Shown piece after piece: positions 34,131-43,090 of a stretch of 64,000 bases of DNA. The stretch comes from JBFWWP01 sp050246115 (GTDB taxonomy: Bacteria; Planctomycetota; UBA8108; UBA1146; JAJFFE01). The stretch's first letter is position 1, and each line of letters opens with the position of its first letter. The notes under the pieces are model-generated. The model did not search any database. It had not been told where the DNA came from and saw nothing but the letters and a program-made list of their open reading frames with translations. The DNA lies in NCBI GenBank assembly GCA_050246115.1, contig JBFWWP010000028.1, positions 13,917 through 77,916 of the forward strand, given 5' to 3'. The position numbers were made by a program, and so were the translations under genes.

Positions 34131-36598
34131 GCTCAGGGCCAGTCTCCACGGTCGGGCCTGGGCGCAGCACCCGTGTCGGCAGCCAGGCTCTGTTCCTGAT
34201 CGGCATCGCGACGCTCGTCCCGGAACTCGTGTGGGCCCGTCAGCTCGGCGAACTCGTGGGATCGGACCTCGAGGGAATCTCGACCACACTGTCGGCGTAC
34301 CTGCTGGGATCGTCGATCGGTTTGTGGCTGGGATCGCGCAGCCGATTCCCGGCCCGGCATTGGGGCTGGCTCACGGTTGCGTCGTTCACTCTCGGGGCGA
34401 TCTGGTGTGGTTGGTGGGCCGCGGAGTGGAGCGTCGGAGGAACCTTCTTGGCGTCCCCTTGGGGGCGAATGCTGCTCGCCGTCCCCATCGTTCCTTACGC
34501 GCTCACACTATCGGCGATGATTCCCTCTTGGTTCCGCGTGCCCTGGAATGCTGCCGAGGGGGCGGGACTTCGTGCTGGCGGGTGGATCGCAGCGCTCGAT
34601 CTGGGGGCTGCGTTCGGGGCGATGGCCACACCGCTCGTGCTGCTGCCGTGGTTGGGGCCTGGCTGGACGCTCGTTGCGGTTCTCGGGGTGTTGCTTGCCG
34701 GTCAGTCGCTGAGCCCGCCGGGCGCGGGGCCTTCGTCGCGACCGAACGCGACCGTGGATCGTGCTCAGCCGCCGGCTGGATCGAGCGACGCGGGGGTTCG
34801 CCTGGCTCTCGCGGGACTCGCGGGTGGCGTCGGCTTGGCTCTTCAAGTCGTTTGGACCCGCTTGTTGGGGGAGATCTTGGGTACCAGCCTGGTGATTCTC
34901 GGTCTGGCCGCGGGCACCTTGCTGTTGGGTGGCGCGATCGGGAGTCGAGCCGCACCGGTGTGGCTGGCGACGATTCCCCGGGGCCGGCTCGTCTATCTGA
35001 GTTGGTGTGTATGGCTCGCGGCGCAGGGCGTGTCGGCGTGGGTGGTCGCGGCTGCACCCCACATCTACTTGTGGGCGATCGAGCGCATGCCGGAAGGCGA
35101 GAGTGCGTTGCCGATCAAGTTGGCGATCGTGGTCGCCGCTCTCTTGCCCGCAGGGATCGCGGCCGGCTTGTCCCTACCGGTGCTGCTCGCGGGTTGGGGA
35201 GATGCCCCGACGACATTGGCGCGCGACGCGGGACGCCTGCAGGCAGCGGGCCTCCTCGGAGGCACGTTCGGGGCGTTGGCGGTCGGTTTCTGGCTCGTCC
35301 CGCGCTTCGGCAGCGGCGCGACGGTGCTTTGCTGCGGTGGGCTCACTCTGGCGGGGGCAGGCTTGGCGCTCGCGCGCGTCGCCGAGGCGAGGAGTGCGCG
35401 CTCGAGGTTGGCCATCGCCGCCATAGCGATCGCCGGACTCACCGGCGTCGCTGCGTGCCGCCTGTGGCAACCGGCACTTCTCGGTGCTGGCGTCTTTCAG
35501 TGGTCGCGGGCGGACGTCACGGCCGGCGGCGCCCTCGCGGCTTGGCACAAGCGGGAGATCCTGTACTGCGGGGAGGGTCGGCTCGCGCGGGTCACGATCG
35601 AGCGAGCGTCAGACCTCAACGCGACTCTCCTGCGCGTCGGTGGGCGGGTCGAGGGGAGCGTCGCCATCGACCCCACGGAGCCAAGCCTGGCGCATCTGCC
35701 GACGGTCTCCCTGCTCGGCGTCTTGCCGACGCTGTTGCGCGGTGACGGCGCGCACACCTTGATCATTGGGGTCGGCGGCGGCACGACCGTGGCCACGGCG
35801 GTTCAGGCGGGCAACGGACCGATCACCGCCTTGGAGGTCGAGCCCGAGGTACTCTCGGCCTTGCGGTCTTCGGGCGGACGCGCGGGCTTCCCTTGGGAAA
35901 CACGTCGTCTGTTTGCAGAGCCGCTTGCCGCCGACTCGGCGCCAAGCGACAGGGAATCCCCGGCCGCTTCGCCACCGGACGCCGCGCGCCGGTTGCCGAC
36001 GTTCATTGCCGCCGACGCGCGGGCCTACTTGCACCGCACTCGCGAGCAGTGGGACGCCATCGTCTGTCAGCCGTCCGAGCCTTGGCTCCCCTGGTCCGCG
36101 CCGCTTTTCACGCGGGCCTTCTTTGAGCGGGTCCATTCCCGGCTGCGGCCGGACGGAGTCGCGATCCACTGGCTGCAGTTGTACCGGATCGACTTCCCCG
36201 AGTTCGGGGCGATTCTCCGTGGCTTCAGGGACGTCTTTCCGGAAGTCTTGGTCTTTCATCCGCATCCGGCCACCGGGGAAGTGGTGCTGGTCGGGGCGGC
36301 TACCCCAATCGACCCAGCCCTTTGGGTCGAGCGTTGGCAGTCGTCGCGCTTGTCGGAGGTGCGCGCCCGGGCGGGGTGGCCTGACGGGGTTCCGTGGCCG
36401 CTACTCGACACGGGTGGCGTGGATCGGTGGCTGGCGGGCGAGAGCTCAGAAGGCGGGGGGAGCCCCCCGGCGTCCCGGAACCTCCTCGAGCACCGGCTCG
36501 CGGCGATCTCGGATCGTGGCGTGAGCTACGCGGGCGAGATCCTGCGGTCGTTGGTCGAGGCCGGGAGTCCGCCCCGGAGCGACGAGCGCAAGCGGTGA
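34127..36598 (+). CDS. polytopic membrane protein fused to a spermidine-synthase-like methyltransferase-fold domain
   Basis: 823 residues. The first ~460 residues contain many membrane spans (for example FLIGIATLVPELVWARQLGELVG, typical of fused MFS/spermidine-synthase proteins). The C-terminal ~300 residues have a Rossmann fold: HTLIIGVGGGTTVATAV is motif I, ALEVEPEV the acidic ribose-binding strand, FIAADARAYL the second acidic motif, and WDAIVCQPSEPWLP the active-site strand. The polyamine-synthase DxxDP is replaced by QPSEPW, so spermidine synthesis is doubtful. Translational coupling to the TMTC-like gene suggests a common pathway, perhaps surface modification. Confidence 0.75.
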   Translation: MSSGPVSTVGPGRSTRVGSQALFLIGIATLVPELVWARQLGELVGSDLEGISTTLSAYLLGSSIGLWLGSRSRFPARHWGWLTVASFTLGAIWCGWWAAEWSVGGTFLASPWGRMLLAVPIVPYALTLSAMIPSWFRVPWNAAEGAGLRAGGWIAALDLGAAFGAMATPLVLLPWLGPGWTLVAVLGVLLAGQSLSPPGAGPSSRPNATVDRAQPPAGSSDAGVRLALAGLAGGVGLALQVVWTRLLGEILGTSLVILGLAAGTLLLGGAIGSRAAPVWLATIPRGRLVYLSWCVWLAAQGVSAWVVAAAPHIYLWAIERMPEGESALPIKLAIVVAALLPAGIAAGLSLPVLLAGWGDAPTTLARDAGRLQAAGLLGGTFGALAVGFWLVPRFGSGATVLCCGGLTLAGAGLALARVAEARSARSRLAIAAIAIAGLTGVAACRLWQPALLGAGVFQWSRADVTAGGALAAWHKREILYCGEGRLARVTIERASDLNATLLRVGGRVEGSVAIDPTEPSLAHLPTVSLLGVLPTLLRGDGAHTLIIGVGGGTTVATAVQAGNGPITALEVEPEVLSALRSSGGRAGFPWETRRLFAEPLAADSAPSDRESPAASPPDAARRLPTFIAADARAYLHRTREQWDAIVCQPSEPWLPWSAPLFTRAFFERVHSRLRPDGVAIHWLQLYRIDFPEFGAILRGFRDVFPEVLVFHPHPATGEVVLVGAATPIDPALWVERWQSSRLSEVRARAGWPDGVPWPLLDTGGVDRWLAGESSEGGGSPPASRNLLEHRLAAISDRGVSYAGEILRSLVEAGSPPRSDERKR

Positions 36599-36610
36599 CC
36601 AAACACAGCC

Positions 36611-36639
36611 TTGACAGGGTTCGGAGGGGTTCCTAAGAT
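36611..36639 (+). promoter_or_regulatory. consensus promoter of the rplM-rpsI operon
   Basis: TTGACA (36611-36616), optimal 17-bp spacer, TAAGAT (36634-36639). It reads towards rplM across the scaffold gap. Confidence 0.75.
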
Positions 36640-36690
36640 CGCGCGCTTCGCTCGGCGAGGAGGCCTCCCGAGGCGACTCCGCGAGTCGAC

Positions 36691-36790
36691 NNNNNNNNNN
36701 NNNNNNNNNNNNNNNNNNNNNNNNNNNNNNNNNNNNNNNNNNNNNNNNNNNNNNNNNNNNNNNNNNNNNNNNNNNNNNNNNNNNNNNNNN
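36691..36790. other. assembly gap (100 N)
   Basis: Lies in the rplM leader. The flanks contain GGCGACTCC (36672-36680) and GGCGACTC (36808-36815), which match the outer end of the MITE-like element at 5640-5818. Confidence 0.95.
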
Positions 36791-36890
36791 AGGGGCGAAT
36801 CCCCCGGGGCGACTCGTAGCACGCTTCGGTACAAGCGACACGGTTCCGCGTGCCTCGGCGCGCGTCCGTCAACGACAGCGGAAGCCAAAC

Positions 36891-37349
36891 ATGCAACGAT
36901 ACGCGGTACAGAAGAGCTTCATCCAGCACAAGGACCAGGTCGACCGGGACTGGTTCGTCGTCGACGCTTCCCAAGAGACCCTGGGACGCATGGCGACGCA
37001 CATCGCGCGTCTCCTCATGGGGAAGCACAAGCCGACCTACACTCCGCACGTGGATTGCGGCGACTTCGTCGTCGTCACCCATGCCGCCAAGGTGAACGTA
37101 ACTGGCAGGAAGTTGCAGCGTAAGCTTTATCACTTCCACACCGGTTTCATGGGCGGCCTATATGCGCACAACCTCGAATGGATGCTCGAGCACAAGCCCG
37201 ACCAAGTCATTCGCTTGGCGGTCAAGCGCATGCTGCCGAAGTCGAAGCTCGCACGCCACATGCTGAGCAAGCTGAAGGTGTACGGTGGGCCCGAGCATGA
37301 GCACCAAGCGCAGCAACCACGGCCTATTTCCTTCGGCACGATGAGCTGA
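36891..37349 (+). CDS. rplM: 50S ribosomal protein L13
   Basis: 152 residues, close to the bacterial norm of ~142-150. DRDWFVVDASQETLGRMATHIARLLMGK is the conserved start (shown by the segments WFVVDA and LGRMAT), followed by HVDCGDFVVV, KLYHFHTGFMGGL and AVKRMLPKSKLAR, then LKVYGGPEHEHQAQQP. It is an early-assembly protein of the large subunit binding 23S rRNA. rpsI follows at 80 bp, the usual bacterial pairing. Confidence 0.97.
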   Translation: MQRYAVQKSFIQHKDQVDRDWFVVDASQETLGRMATHIARLLMGKHKPTYTPHVDCGDFVVVTHAAKVNVTGRKLQRKLYHFHTGFMGGLYAHNLEWMLEHKPDQVIRLAVKRMLPKSKLARHMLSKLKVYGGPEHEHQAQQPRPISFGTMS

Positions 37350-37429
37350 GTGCAACCCAGGACGACCTTCGTGGACCGAGCCGGTCCGGCGATGCAGCCG
37401 ATGAAGATGAACAGGGGAACCAAACCTTG

Positions 37430-37825
37430 GTGAGCAAAGAGACCTACCAACTGGGTACCGGACGCCGCAAGACTTCGGTTGCGCGAGTGCGGGTTCGTCC
37501 GGGCACCGGACGGATCTTGGTGAATGGCAAACCGCTCAACGAGTACTTTCCGATCGAGCGGCACCAGCAAGCCGTCTTGGACCCACTGCGGGCTACCAAG
37601 ACCCTCAAGAGCCTCGACGTTTGGGCTCAGACCCACGGCGGCGGCGTCAGCGGCCAAGTCGGAGCGATGGTCATGGGACTCGGTCGAGCCTTGCTGGCGA
37701 CCAGCCCGGAGCACATCGAAGCCATGCGGGCCGGCAAGTTCCTGACCCGTGACTCCCGTATGACCGAGCGCAAGAAGTACGGGCGGAAGAAGGCGCGGAA
37801 GTCGTTCCAGTTCTCCAAGCGCTGA
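37430..37825 (+). CDS. rpsI: 30S ribosomal protein S9
   Basis: 131 residues from GTG 37430; TTG 37427 directly before it is equally possible given AGGGGA at 37413-37418. Family marks are GTGRRKTSVARVRV, the GGG turn (THGGGVSGQ), GLGRALL and LTRDSRMTERKKYGRKKARK, ending FQFSKR, the C-terminal Lys-Arg tail that reaches P-site tRNA. Confidence 0.97.
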   Translation: MSKETYQLGTGRRKTSVARVRVRPGTGRILVNGKPLNEYFPIERHQQAVLDPLRATKTLKSLDVWAQTHGGGVSGQVGAMVMGLGRALLATSPEHIEAMRAGKFLTRDSRMTERKKYGRKKARKSFQFSKR

Positions 37826-38204
37826 TCCGAACCCTCTTGCATGCGAGCCTGGCCCGCGGGAGTCGTGTCTCTCGTGGGCCGGTTTCGTTTGTGGCCTGCC
37901 TCTGCTTCCTGAGTTTGACCCACGCCATTGCCCTCCAGAGTCGTCGACGCGAGCACCGCCCGTCGCGATCGTCAGGGTCATCCCAGGAGCGACTGCCGAT
38001 GGGGCCCTCACCGCCTGAACGGGGACGAAGCGGACCCTGAACCGGCCCGGCCCAACCAACCCCGCTTCCCGGTGCCGTCGGTTCCTCCGCGGCGACGTTG
38101 CGCCCTCGAGAGTCGACGCAAGTCCTTCCGACCCTCGACCGATAACGCAAGGGGCGAGACGCTCGTCACCGTCGGAGAACTCCGCCACTGAAGGAAGTCC
38201 TGTC
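37826..38204. other. intergenic region after rpsI
   Basis: 379 bp. Apart from the terminator at 37851 I see no gene or promoter; the short frames here are Arg/Pro/Ser-rich. Confidence 0.5.
37851..37890 (+). terminator. intrinsic terminator of rplM-rpsI
   Basis: Stem of GGCCCGCGGGAG (37851-37862) with CTCTCGTGGGCC (37869-37880; mismatches at two positions), followed by TTTCGTTT. Confidence 0.65.
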
Positions 38205-38567
38205 ATGCCGCACCCAACACAGCCGGTCGTGGTCCGAATCATCCCGCAAGGTGACTTCCATTGGGTCCAGATCGAAGGCGCCATCTGCGACGCTGGTTCC
38301 GACACGGTTCGCGACGACGTGAGCCACGCCATGGAGAAGAGCCAAAGCCCGTTCCTGATCGATCTGCAGCGGGTGGACTACGTGTCGAGTGCCGGCGTCG
38401 GGGTTCTCGTCGGCCTCTTGAAGAAGGCTCGCCAACGGGGATCGACGCTGACGATCTGCGGGCTCAACAGCGATCTCCAGGAACTCTTCGCCCTGACCCA
38501 GCTCGACCGCGTGTTCACCATCGCGACCGACGCCGAGGCCTACGTGCGGTCGATCCCCGCGCGCTGA
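38205..38567 (+). CDS. STAS-domain protein (anti-sigma-factor antagonist type)
   Basis: 120 residues, one STAS domain: an N-terminal beta-hairpin, FLIDLQRVDYVSSAGVGVLV containing Ser62 at the place of the phosphorylated serine of SpoIIAA, then helix LLKKARQRGSTLTICGL and the C-terminal VFTIATDAEAYV. Such proteins bind an anti-sigma kinase when unphosphorylated. No anti-sigma (HATPase_c) gene or sigma gene is adjacent, so the partner is unknown. ATG 38205 has GGAAG 9-13 bp upstream. Confidence 0.88.
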   Translation: MPHPTQPVVVRIIPQGDFHWVQIEGAICDAGSDTVRDDVSHAMEKSQSPFLIDLQRVDYVSSAGVGVLVGLLKKARQRGSTLTICGLNSDLQELFALTQLDRVFTIATDAEAYVRSIPAR

Positions 38568-38880
38568 TCCCATCCTGCTCCTGCGCAGTCTTCCCGCGCA
38601 CCCGGTCGTCCCAGACGGCACGGCCGGCCGGAGTCTCGAGCTTCCCATCCCGAGTGCGCGACGCCCGACGGCTTCGGAGCCGTTTCCGACTCGCGACTCC
38701 GTCACCGCCAGCTTCCCGGCCGCCGGGATCTGTGGCCGTCCCAGGGGTCAAGCCAGGTAGGCGTGGCAACCGAAGATGTCCAACGAGACTCCCTCCACCT
38801 CGACGGCTGGCCAGCCGGGCGTCGAGTCGAAGATGAACTTCCAGAAGAGTTGGGTCCCCACGGACCCAGAAAGGGTCGGG
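38568..38880. other. intergenic region before the NHL lipoprotein
   Basis: 313 bp. The frame of the following gene is open from 38776, but the extension lacks a ribosome site and would bury the lipoprotein signal. Confidence 0.5.
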
Positions 38881-41800
38881 ATGAAGCAACGAGACACGGG
38901 AACTGCGGGAACTCGGGGAGCGCGACAGCTTGCTGGGTCGCTGATCACGGCCGCTGCTCTGATCGCAGTTGGGTGCAGTGGGTCGAGTTCGAGTTCCTCG
39001 ACGAGTGTGGCCGGGACCGGACCGTCGATGTCGGCCGTGCACTTCGTCGACGTCGACGGCAACGGGGTCGACGAGGGAGACCTCTTGGTCGTCACCTTCG
39101 ACGGCGCGGTGTACATCACCTCGACCGAGGCCACCGCCTTCGTCTTCGATTCAACGCTCGACACCTTGGGTACCGCGCCGACTCAGTCCCAAAGCGTGGC
39201 CGGGGCAACCCGCGTCGAGGTCGTGCTGGGTGCCGCCGCGAGCTTTCAGCCGGCAACCAGCCTCCTGAACGTGCGCTCGAGTTCCTCGCTGAACGTCCGC
39301 GGGACCAGCGGTTCGGCGGCGAGCACGGCCACTGCGTCCCTGGCGGTGCTCGATCGCACCGCAACCGCTCCGACCTTGGTGGCAGCCTACTACGATGACG
39401 TCGACCTCGACGGAACCATCAATGTGGGCGATACGGTGCTTTGCGAGTTCGACAAGCCGATCGCGATTGGCGGCACGGAGACGGTCGCTGGGAACTTCTC
39501 GGTGCCGGTGACCTCGGACTCCTTCGGCGCCGGGGCTTCACTCACGGCCTTCACCGCTGGCGCGGGCAATCGTTGCGCGCTGATCACCCTGGGCACTTCA
39601 CCGGTGCTCACGGTCAGTGGGACCTTCGACGCCGGAACCACGACTGCCGGCAGTCCTTCAGGCATCGTCACGGCGACTCCCGGGATCACCGACGTGAACC
39701 TGGCGAACACCGCTACCGACGCGATCTCGGTCGATCTGGGCATCAAGACCAGTCGGCGCTTCCTTACCGGGCTCGAAGCATCGCTGTTCCCAGGGAATCT
39801 CGACGCGCTCACGCCGGATGTCGGTGCGAATGGCTTCTTCTCACCCGGCGGCGTGCATCATTTCGACGGATCGATGACGCTCGGCGGCAACACCGTGAAC
39901 GTCGATCTGCTCTTCGTTGCGGACACCGACAACCATCGCGTCCTCATTTTCGACGGCAAGCCCAATGGCAACAACGCCAGCGCAGCAGTGGTGCTGGGAC
40001 AAGCCGATCTCAACTCCAATCTCGCGAACCAAAGCAGCGCCTCCGCAGCCGACCCGACGGCCTCGACCCTCTGGTCACCCGCCGACGTTCACTTCGACGC
40101 CACCTCGAACCAACTCTATGTCAGCGACACCGGTAACCATCGAATCCTGGTGTTCGACGCTGTGGTGGACAACCTGGGGACCCTCGACTTGACCGACGGG
40201 GTGGCAGCCGATCGCGTGCTCGGCCAGCCCACGTTCACCTCCCGCCAAGCCAACCAGGGTGCGAACGCGCCCACGAGCCGGTCGCTCCGGTCGCCCAAGG
40301 GGATTCATGTCGACGACGGTCAAGTCGCCGTCGCGGACAGCGGGAACAACCGTGTGTTGGTGTGGAGCAGCATCCCCTCGGCGAGCAACGCCGCGGCCAG
40401 CACGGTCCTGGGACAGTCGAGTTTCGTTCTCGCCCTCGCCAACCAAGGTGGGGCGGCGAGCGCCAGTTCGCTCAGCGGTCCAGAGGATGTGTTCATCGAT
40501 GCGGACTTCGACGCGAACGGCTCGAGCGGAGCCTTGCTGATCGCCGACACCGGCAATCACCGAGTCTTGGTCTTCGAAACCGCGAGTCCGGCCACTGGGG
40601 CCAGCGCGGACGTTGCTCTGGGACAAGCTAACCTGACGGCGACCACCGCCGCTACGACCGCCACCGGGTTGAACGGTCCGACCGGCGTCTATGGCGTGGC
40701 GGGTGGCACCGATCGCATCTATGTGGCCGACCGCTCGAATCACCGTGTGATGGTGTACTCCTTCGACGGCGCGGTCGGCGGCGACCTGACCAACGGCGAG
40801 TCGGGCGTAGCGATCGGGCAGGCCGACAACGTCACGGGCACGAGCAACCAGGGTGGCACGCCGTCGTTGAGTACGATGTCGTCGCCCTCCCGGGTTACGT
40901 TTGGAAGCGGCAGCATGGGTTCAGACTTGTTCGTCGCCGACACGGACAACCACCGTGTCCTCGACTACCTCGCGCTGCCCACCGCCAATGGCACGGCGGC
41001 CGACCTGTTCCAGGGTCAGACCATGGCGGCGAGTTCGGACGCGAACGGTCACCGCATGAACCAGCCGCAGGCTCTCGCGATCAGCGCTGGCATGCTCTTC
41101 GTCGCGGACACGCTCAATCACCGGTGCCTGATCTACAACACGATACCGACAGCCGGCGATCCGGCCCCCGACCTCTACGTCGGCCAGGCGAACGGTGACG
41201 ACACGTTGGCCAACCAAGGTGGCACGGCGGCGCTCGGCACGCTGTCGGCACCGGGCGGCATCGCCACCGATGGTACCCGTCTGATCGTGGCGGACACGGG
41301 CAACAACCGCGTTTTGATCTTCAACACGATCCCGGTTGCTGACGGCACCGCGGCGGACCTCGTACTCGGCCAAGCGAACGGCACGACGAGCACGGCCAAT
41401 GCCGGCGGTGTTTCGGGCGCGCGCATGTCAGCACCGACCGCGGTCTTCGTGTCCGGTACCCAGTTGTTCGTGTGTGATCGCGACAACCACCGTGTTCTGG
41501 TGTTCGACGACATTACGACGGTCGCCACGGGGGCGGCGGCAGACTGGGTCATCGGCCAAGACGATTTCGTGTCGAACCTGCCCAACCACGGGGGCGAAGT
41601 CGCCGCCGATCGTCTCGACAGCCCGGGCGGAGTGGCGGTCGTGGGGAGCGCGCTACTCGTGGCGGACACCGGCAACCACCGTGTGCTCGGCTGGTCCGCC
41701 GTGCCATCGAGCAACGGTACCGACGCGGACTTTGCCCTGGGTCAGGCGAACCTGCTGGCCAACGCCGCCTCGACCGGCACCAAGCGCATGAGTGGTCCGA

Positions 41801-42063
41801 CCGGGATCGCCAGCGATGGTACCGGGTTGTTGATCGCGGACACCGACAACAACCGTGTGCTGTTCTACGCGACCGTGCCGACCACGACCAATGCCAGCCC
41901 GTCGAACATTTTGGGGCAGAGTGGATTCGGCTCGGGCACGGCCAATCAGGGCAGTGCCACGCCGAGCGCGTCGTCGCTTTCGTCGCCCATGGGGCTCTTC
42001 TTCGACGGTACCGATGGCTGGGTCGTGGACCAGAAGAACAGCCGCCTCGCTCGCTTCCGATAG
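38881..42063 (+). CDS. NHL-repeat (beta-propeller) surface lipoprotein
   Basis: 1060 residues from ATG 38881 (AAAGGGTCGGG upstream). The lipobox ALIAVGC gives lipidated Cys32, followed by a Ser-rich linker. Residues ~50-310 hold repeated Asp-rich segments (FVDVDGNGVDEGD, YYDDVDLDGTINVGD) that look like calcium-binding, EF-hand-like loops within Ig-like domains. From ~340 to the end there are about a dozen NHL units, each with a VADTGNHRVLVF-type strand, then a VLGQ motif and ANQGG. The repeats would build one or two beta-propellers. Likely exposed and involved in binding. No enzyme motif is seen. It is monocistronic, with a strong terminator after it. Confidence 0.8.
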   Translation: MKQRDTGTAGTRGARQLAGSLITAAALIAVGCSGSSSSSSTSVAGTGPSMSAVHFVDVDGNGVDEGDLLVVTFDGAVYITSTEATAFVFDSTLDTLGTAPTQSQSVAGATRVEVVLGAAASFQPATSLLNVRSSSSLNVRGTSGSAASTATASLAVLDRTATAPTLVAAYYDDVDLDGTINVGDTVLCEFDKPIAIGGTETVAGNFSVPVTSDSFGAGASLTAFTAGAGNRCALITLGTSPVLTVSGTFDAGTTTAGSPSGIVTATPGITDVNLANTATDAISVDLGIKTSRRFLTGLEASLFPGNLDALTPDVGANGFFSPGGVHHFDGSMTLGGNTVNVDLLFVADTDNHRVLIFDGKPNGNNASAAVVLGQADLNSNLANQSSASAADPTASTLWSPADVHFDATSNQLYVSDTGNHRILVFDAVVDNLGTLDLTDGVAADRVLGQPTFTSRQANQGANAPTSRSLRSPKGIHVDDGQVAVADSGNNRVLVWSSIPSASNAAASTVLGQSSFVLALANQGGAASASSLSGPEDVFIDADFDANGSSGALLIADTGNHRVLVFETASPATGASADVALGQANLTATTAATTATGLNGPTGVYGVAGGTDRIYVADRSNHRVMVYSFDGAVGGDLTNGESGVAIGQADNVTGTSNQGGTPSLSTMSSPSRVTFGSGSMGSDLFVADTDNHRVLDYLALPTANGTAADLFQGQTMAASSDANGHRMNQPQALAISAGMLFVADTLNHRCLIYNTIPTAGDPAPDLYVGQANGDDTLANQGGTAALGTLSAPGGIATDGTRLIVADTGNNRVLIFNTIPVADGTAADLVLGQANGTTSTANAGGVSGARMSAPTAVFVSGTQLFVCDRDNHRVLVFDDITTVATGAAADWVIGQDDFVSNLPNHGGEVAADRLDSPGGVAVVGSALLVADTGNHRVLGWSAVPSSNGTDADFALGQANLLANAASTGTKRMSGPTGIASDGTGLLIADTDNNRVLFYATVPTTTNASPSNILGQSGFGSGTANQGSATPSASSLSSPMGLFFDGTDGWVVDQKNSRLARFR

Positions 42064-42120
42064 TCCGCGGCCGAGCCCCGAGAATCACGAACGGCTCGCG
42101 GGCGAGTCGAACAGAACCAC

Positions 42121-42163
42121 CGAACCGAGCCAGCCGTCATCCGGCTGGCTCGGTTCGTTTCGT
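42121..42163 (+). terminator. intrinsic terminator of the NHL gene
   Basis: Perfect 16-bp stem (42121-42136 with 42142-42157), loop TCATC, followed by TTTCGTT. Confidence 0.85.
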
Positions 42164-42230
42164 TCCTCGGTCGTGTCGGGAGCGTGCGGGTCAGGAGTCC
42201 GAGCAAGACCCTACGAGTCGGGGACGAGCG

Positions 42231-42330
42231 NNNNNNNNNNNNNNNNNNNNNNNNNNNNNNNNNNNNNNNNNNNNNNNNNNNNNNNNNNNNNNNNNNNNNN
42301 NNNNNNNNNNNNNNNNNNNNNNNNNNNNNN
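42231..42330. other. assembly gap (100 N)
   Basis: Between the NHL terminator and tRNA-Leu, so a further RNA gene or repeat may be missing. Confidence 0.95.
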
Positions 42331-42340
42331 GAGCGAGTCG

Positions 42341-42372
42341 TTTCAGAGAGAGTTGGTTTCAGAGAGAGTTGG
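42341..42372. repeat. 16-bp tandem repeat abutting tRNA-Leu
   Basis: TTTCAGAGAGAGTTGG occurs twice in tandem (42341-42356, 42357-42372). The last three bases of copy 2 are the complement of the tRNA CCA end. Confidence 0.85.
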
Positions 42373-42456
42373 TGCCAGAGGTGGGACTCGAACCCACACT
42401 CCCTTGCGGGAACCAGATTTTGAGTCTAGCGCGTCTGCCAATTTCGCCACTCTGGC
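42370..42456 (-). tRNA. tRNA-Leu(CAA)
   Basis: 87 nt with encoded CCA. The acceptor stem GCCAGAG/CTCTGGC pairs perfectly. The anticodon loop reads CTCAAAA, giving anticodon CAA (reads UUG). There is a long variable arm, as expected for class-II tRNA-Leu, and a T-loop GTTCGAGTC. Confidence 0.95.
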
Positions 42457-42468
42457 TTGAGGTCCGAC

Positions 42469-42496
42469 ATTCTAGAGCCTAACGCGAGTTCGGCAA
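42469..42496 (-). promoter_or_regulatory. promoter of tRNA-Leu
   Basis: On the minus strand: TTGCCG (42496-42491), 16-bp spacer, TAGAAT (42474-42469), 13 bp before the mature 5' end. It overlaps the last codons of the preceding gene. Confidence 0.6.
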
Positions 42497-43090
42497 CCCC
42501 TTTGGTGAGTCCGGAAACGGCTGCAAGGCTCGGGGTGGACCCAGCACTTCGATGCCTTGCACGACGCGGCGTAGTTCGATGGGCGAGAGCCGCCCGAAGG
42601 CGACGGCGGCGGGAGCCACCGACCGCTTCCGTGGGTGTGGAGGCTGCTCGCGCAACTTCGGGTCACGAGTACCCCGGCGCGGTGCCACGACCGGAGGTGG
42701 TGCCCCTCGCGGCTGCGGCGGGCGTGGAGGCAGCATCTGCGCAGCTTGCTGAATCAGAAGTCGCTGAAGCTCCGACCCCATGACCCGCGGCTCCTGTCGC
42801 CCGACGCCGATCCCCGGAGTCGCCGGTCGCACCGGCGGCGGCAGTGGCGGTGGCGGTGGCGGTGGTGGGGCAGTGCGTACCGCGCGGTCGTCGTCCTCTT
42901 CGAACTCCCATTCACCGTCGAAATCGTCGTCCGGCTCGGCCCGAGCCGGTTCCGAATCGACCCGAATCACCGGTCGAGGTTGGCTCGGAACCCGGGCGGT
43001 GGCTTCGCTCAGGACGCGCAGCAGCCAACGCAGAGCCGGGAAGATGACGAAGAAGGCGATCAGCAGCCAGAAGCGAACATCGTCGTTCAC
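42479..43090 (-). CDS. proline-rich membrane-anchored protein linked to FloA
   Basis: 203 residues from GTG 43090 (GGGAG upstream), overlapping the floA stop by 4 bp (GTGA). One N-terminal membrane helix (FWLLIAFFVIFPALRWLL), an acidic segment (PDDDFDGEWEFEEDDD), a poly-Pro run and a basic Pro/Arg-rich tail. No known domain. Translational coupling suggests it acts with the flotillin, perhaps as a scaffold partner in membrane microdomains. Confidence 0.65.
   Translation of the reverse strand: MNDDVRFWLLIAFFVIFPALRWLLRVLSEATARVPSQPRPVIRVDSEPARAEPDDDFDGEWEFEEDDDRAVRTAPPPPPPPPLPPPVRPATPGIGVGRQEPRVMGSELQRLLIQQAAQMLPPRPPQPRGAPPPVVAPRRGTRDPKLREQPPHPRKRSVAPAAVAFGRLSPIELRRVVQGIEVLGPPRALQPFPDSPKGLPNSR

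Noticed and set aside
34127..36598. Annotation as speE (spermidine synthase)
   Set aside because: Large membrane part and loss of the DxxDP-type motif; only fold-level similarity.
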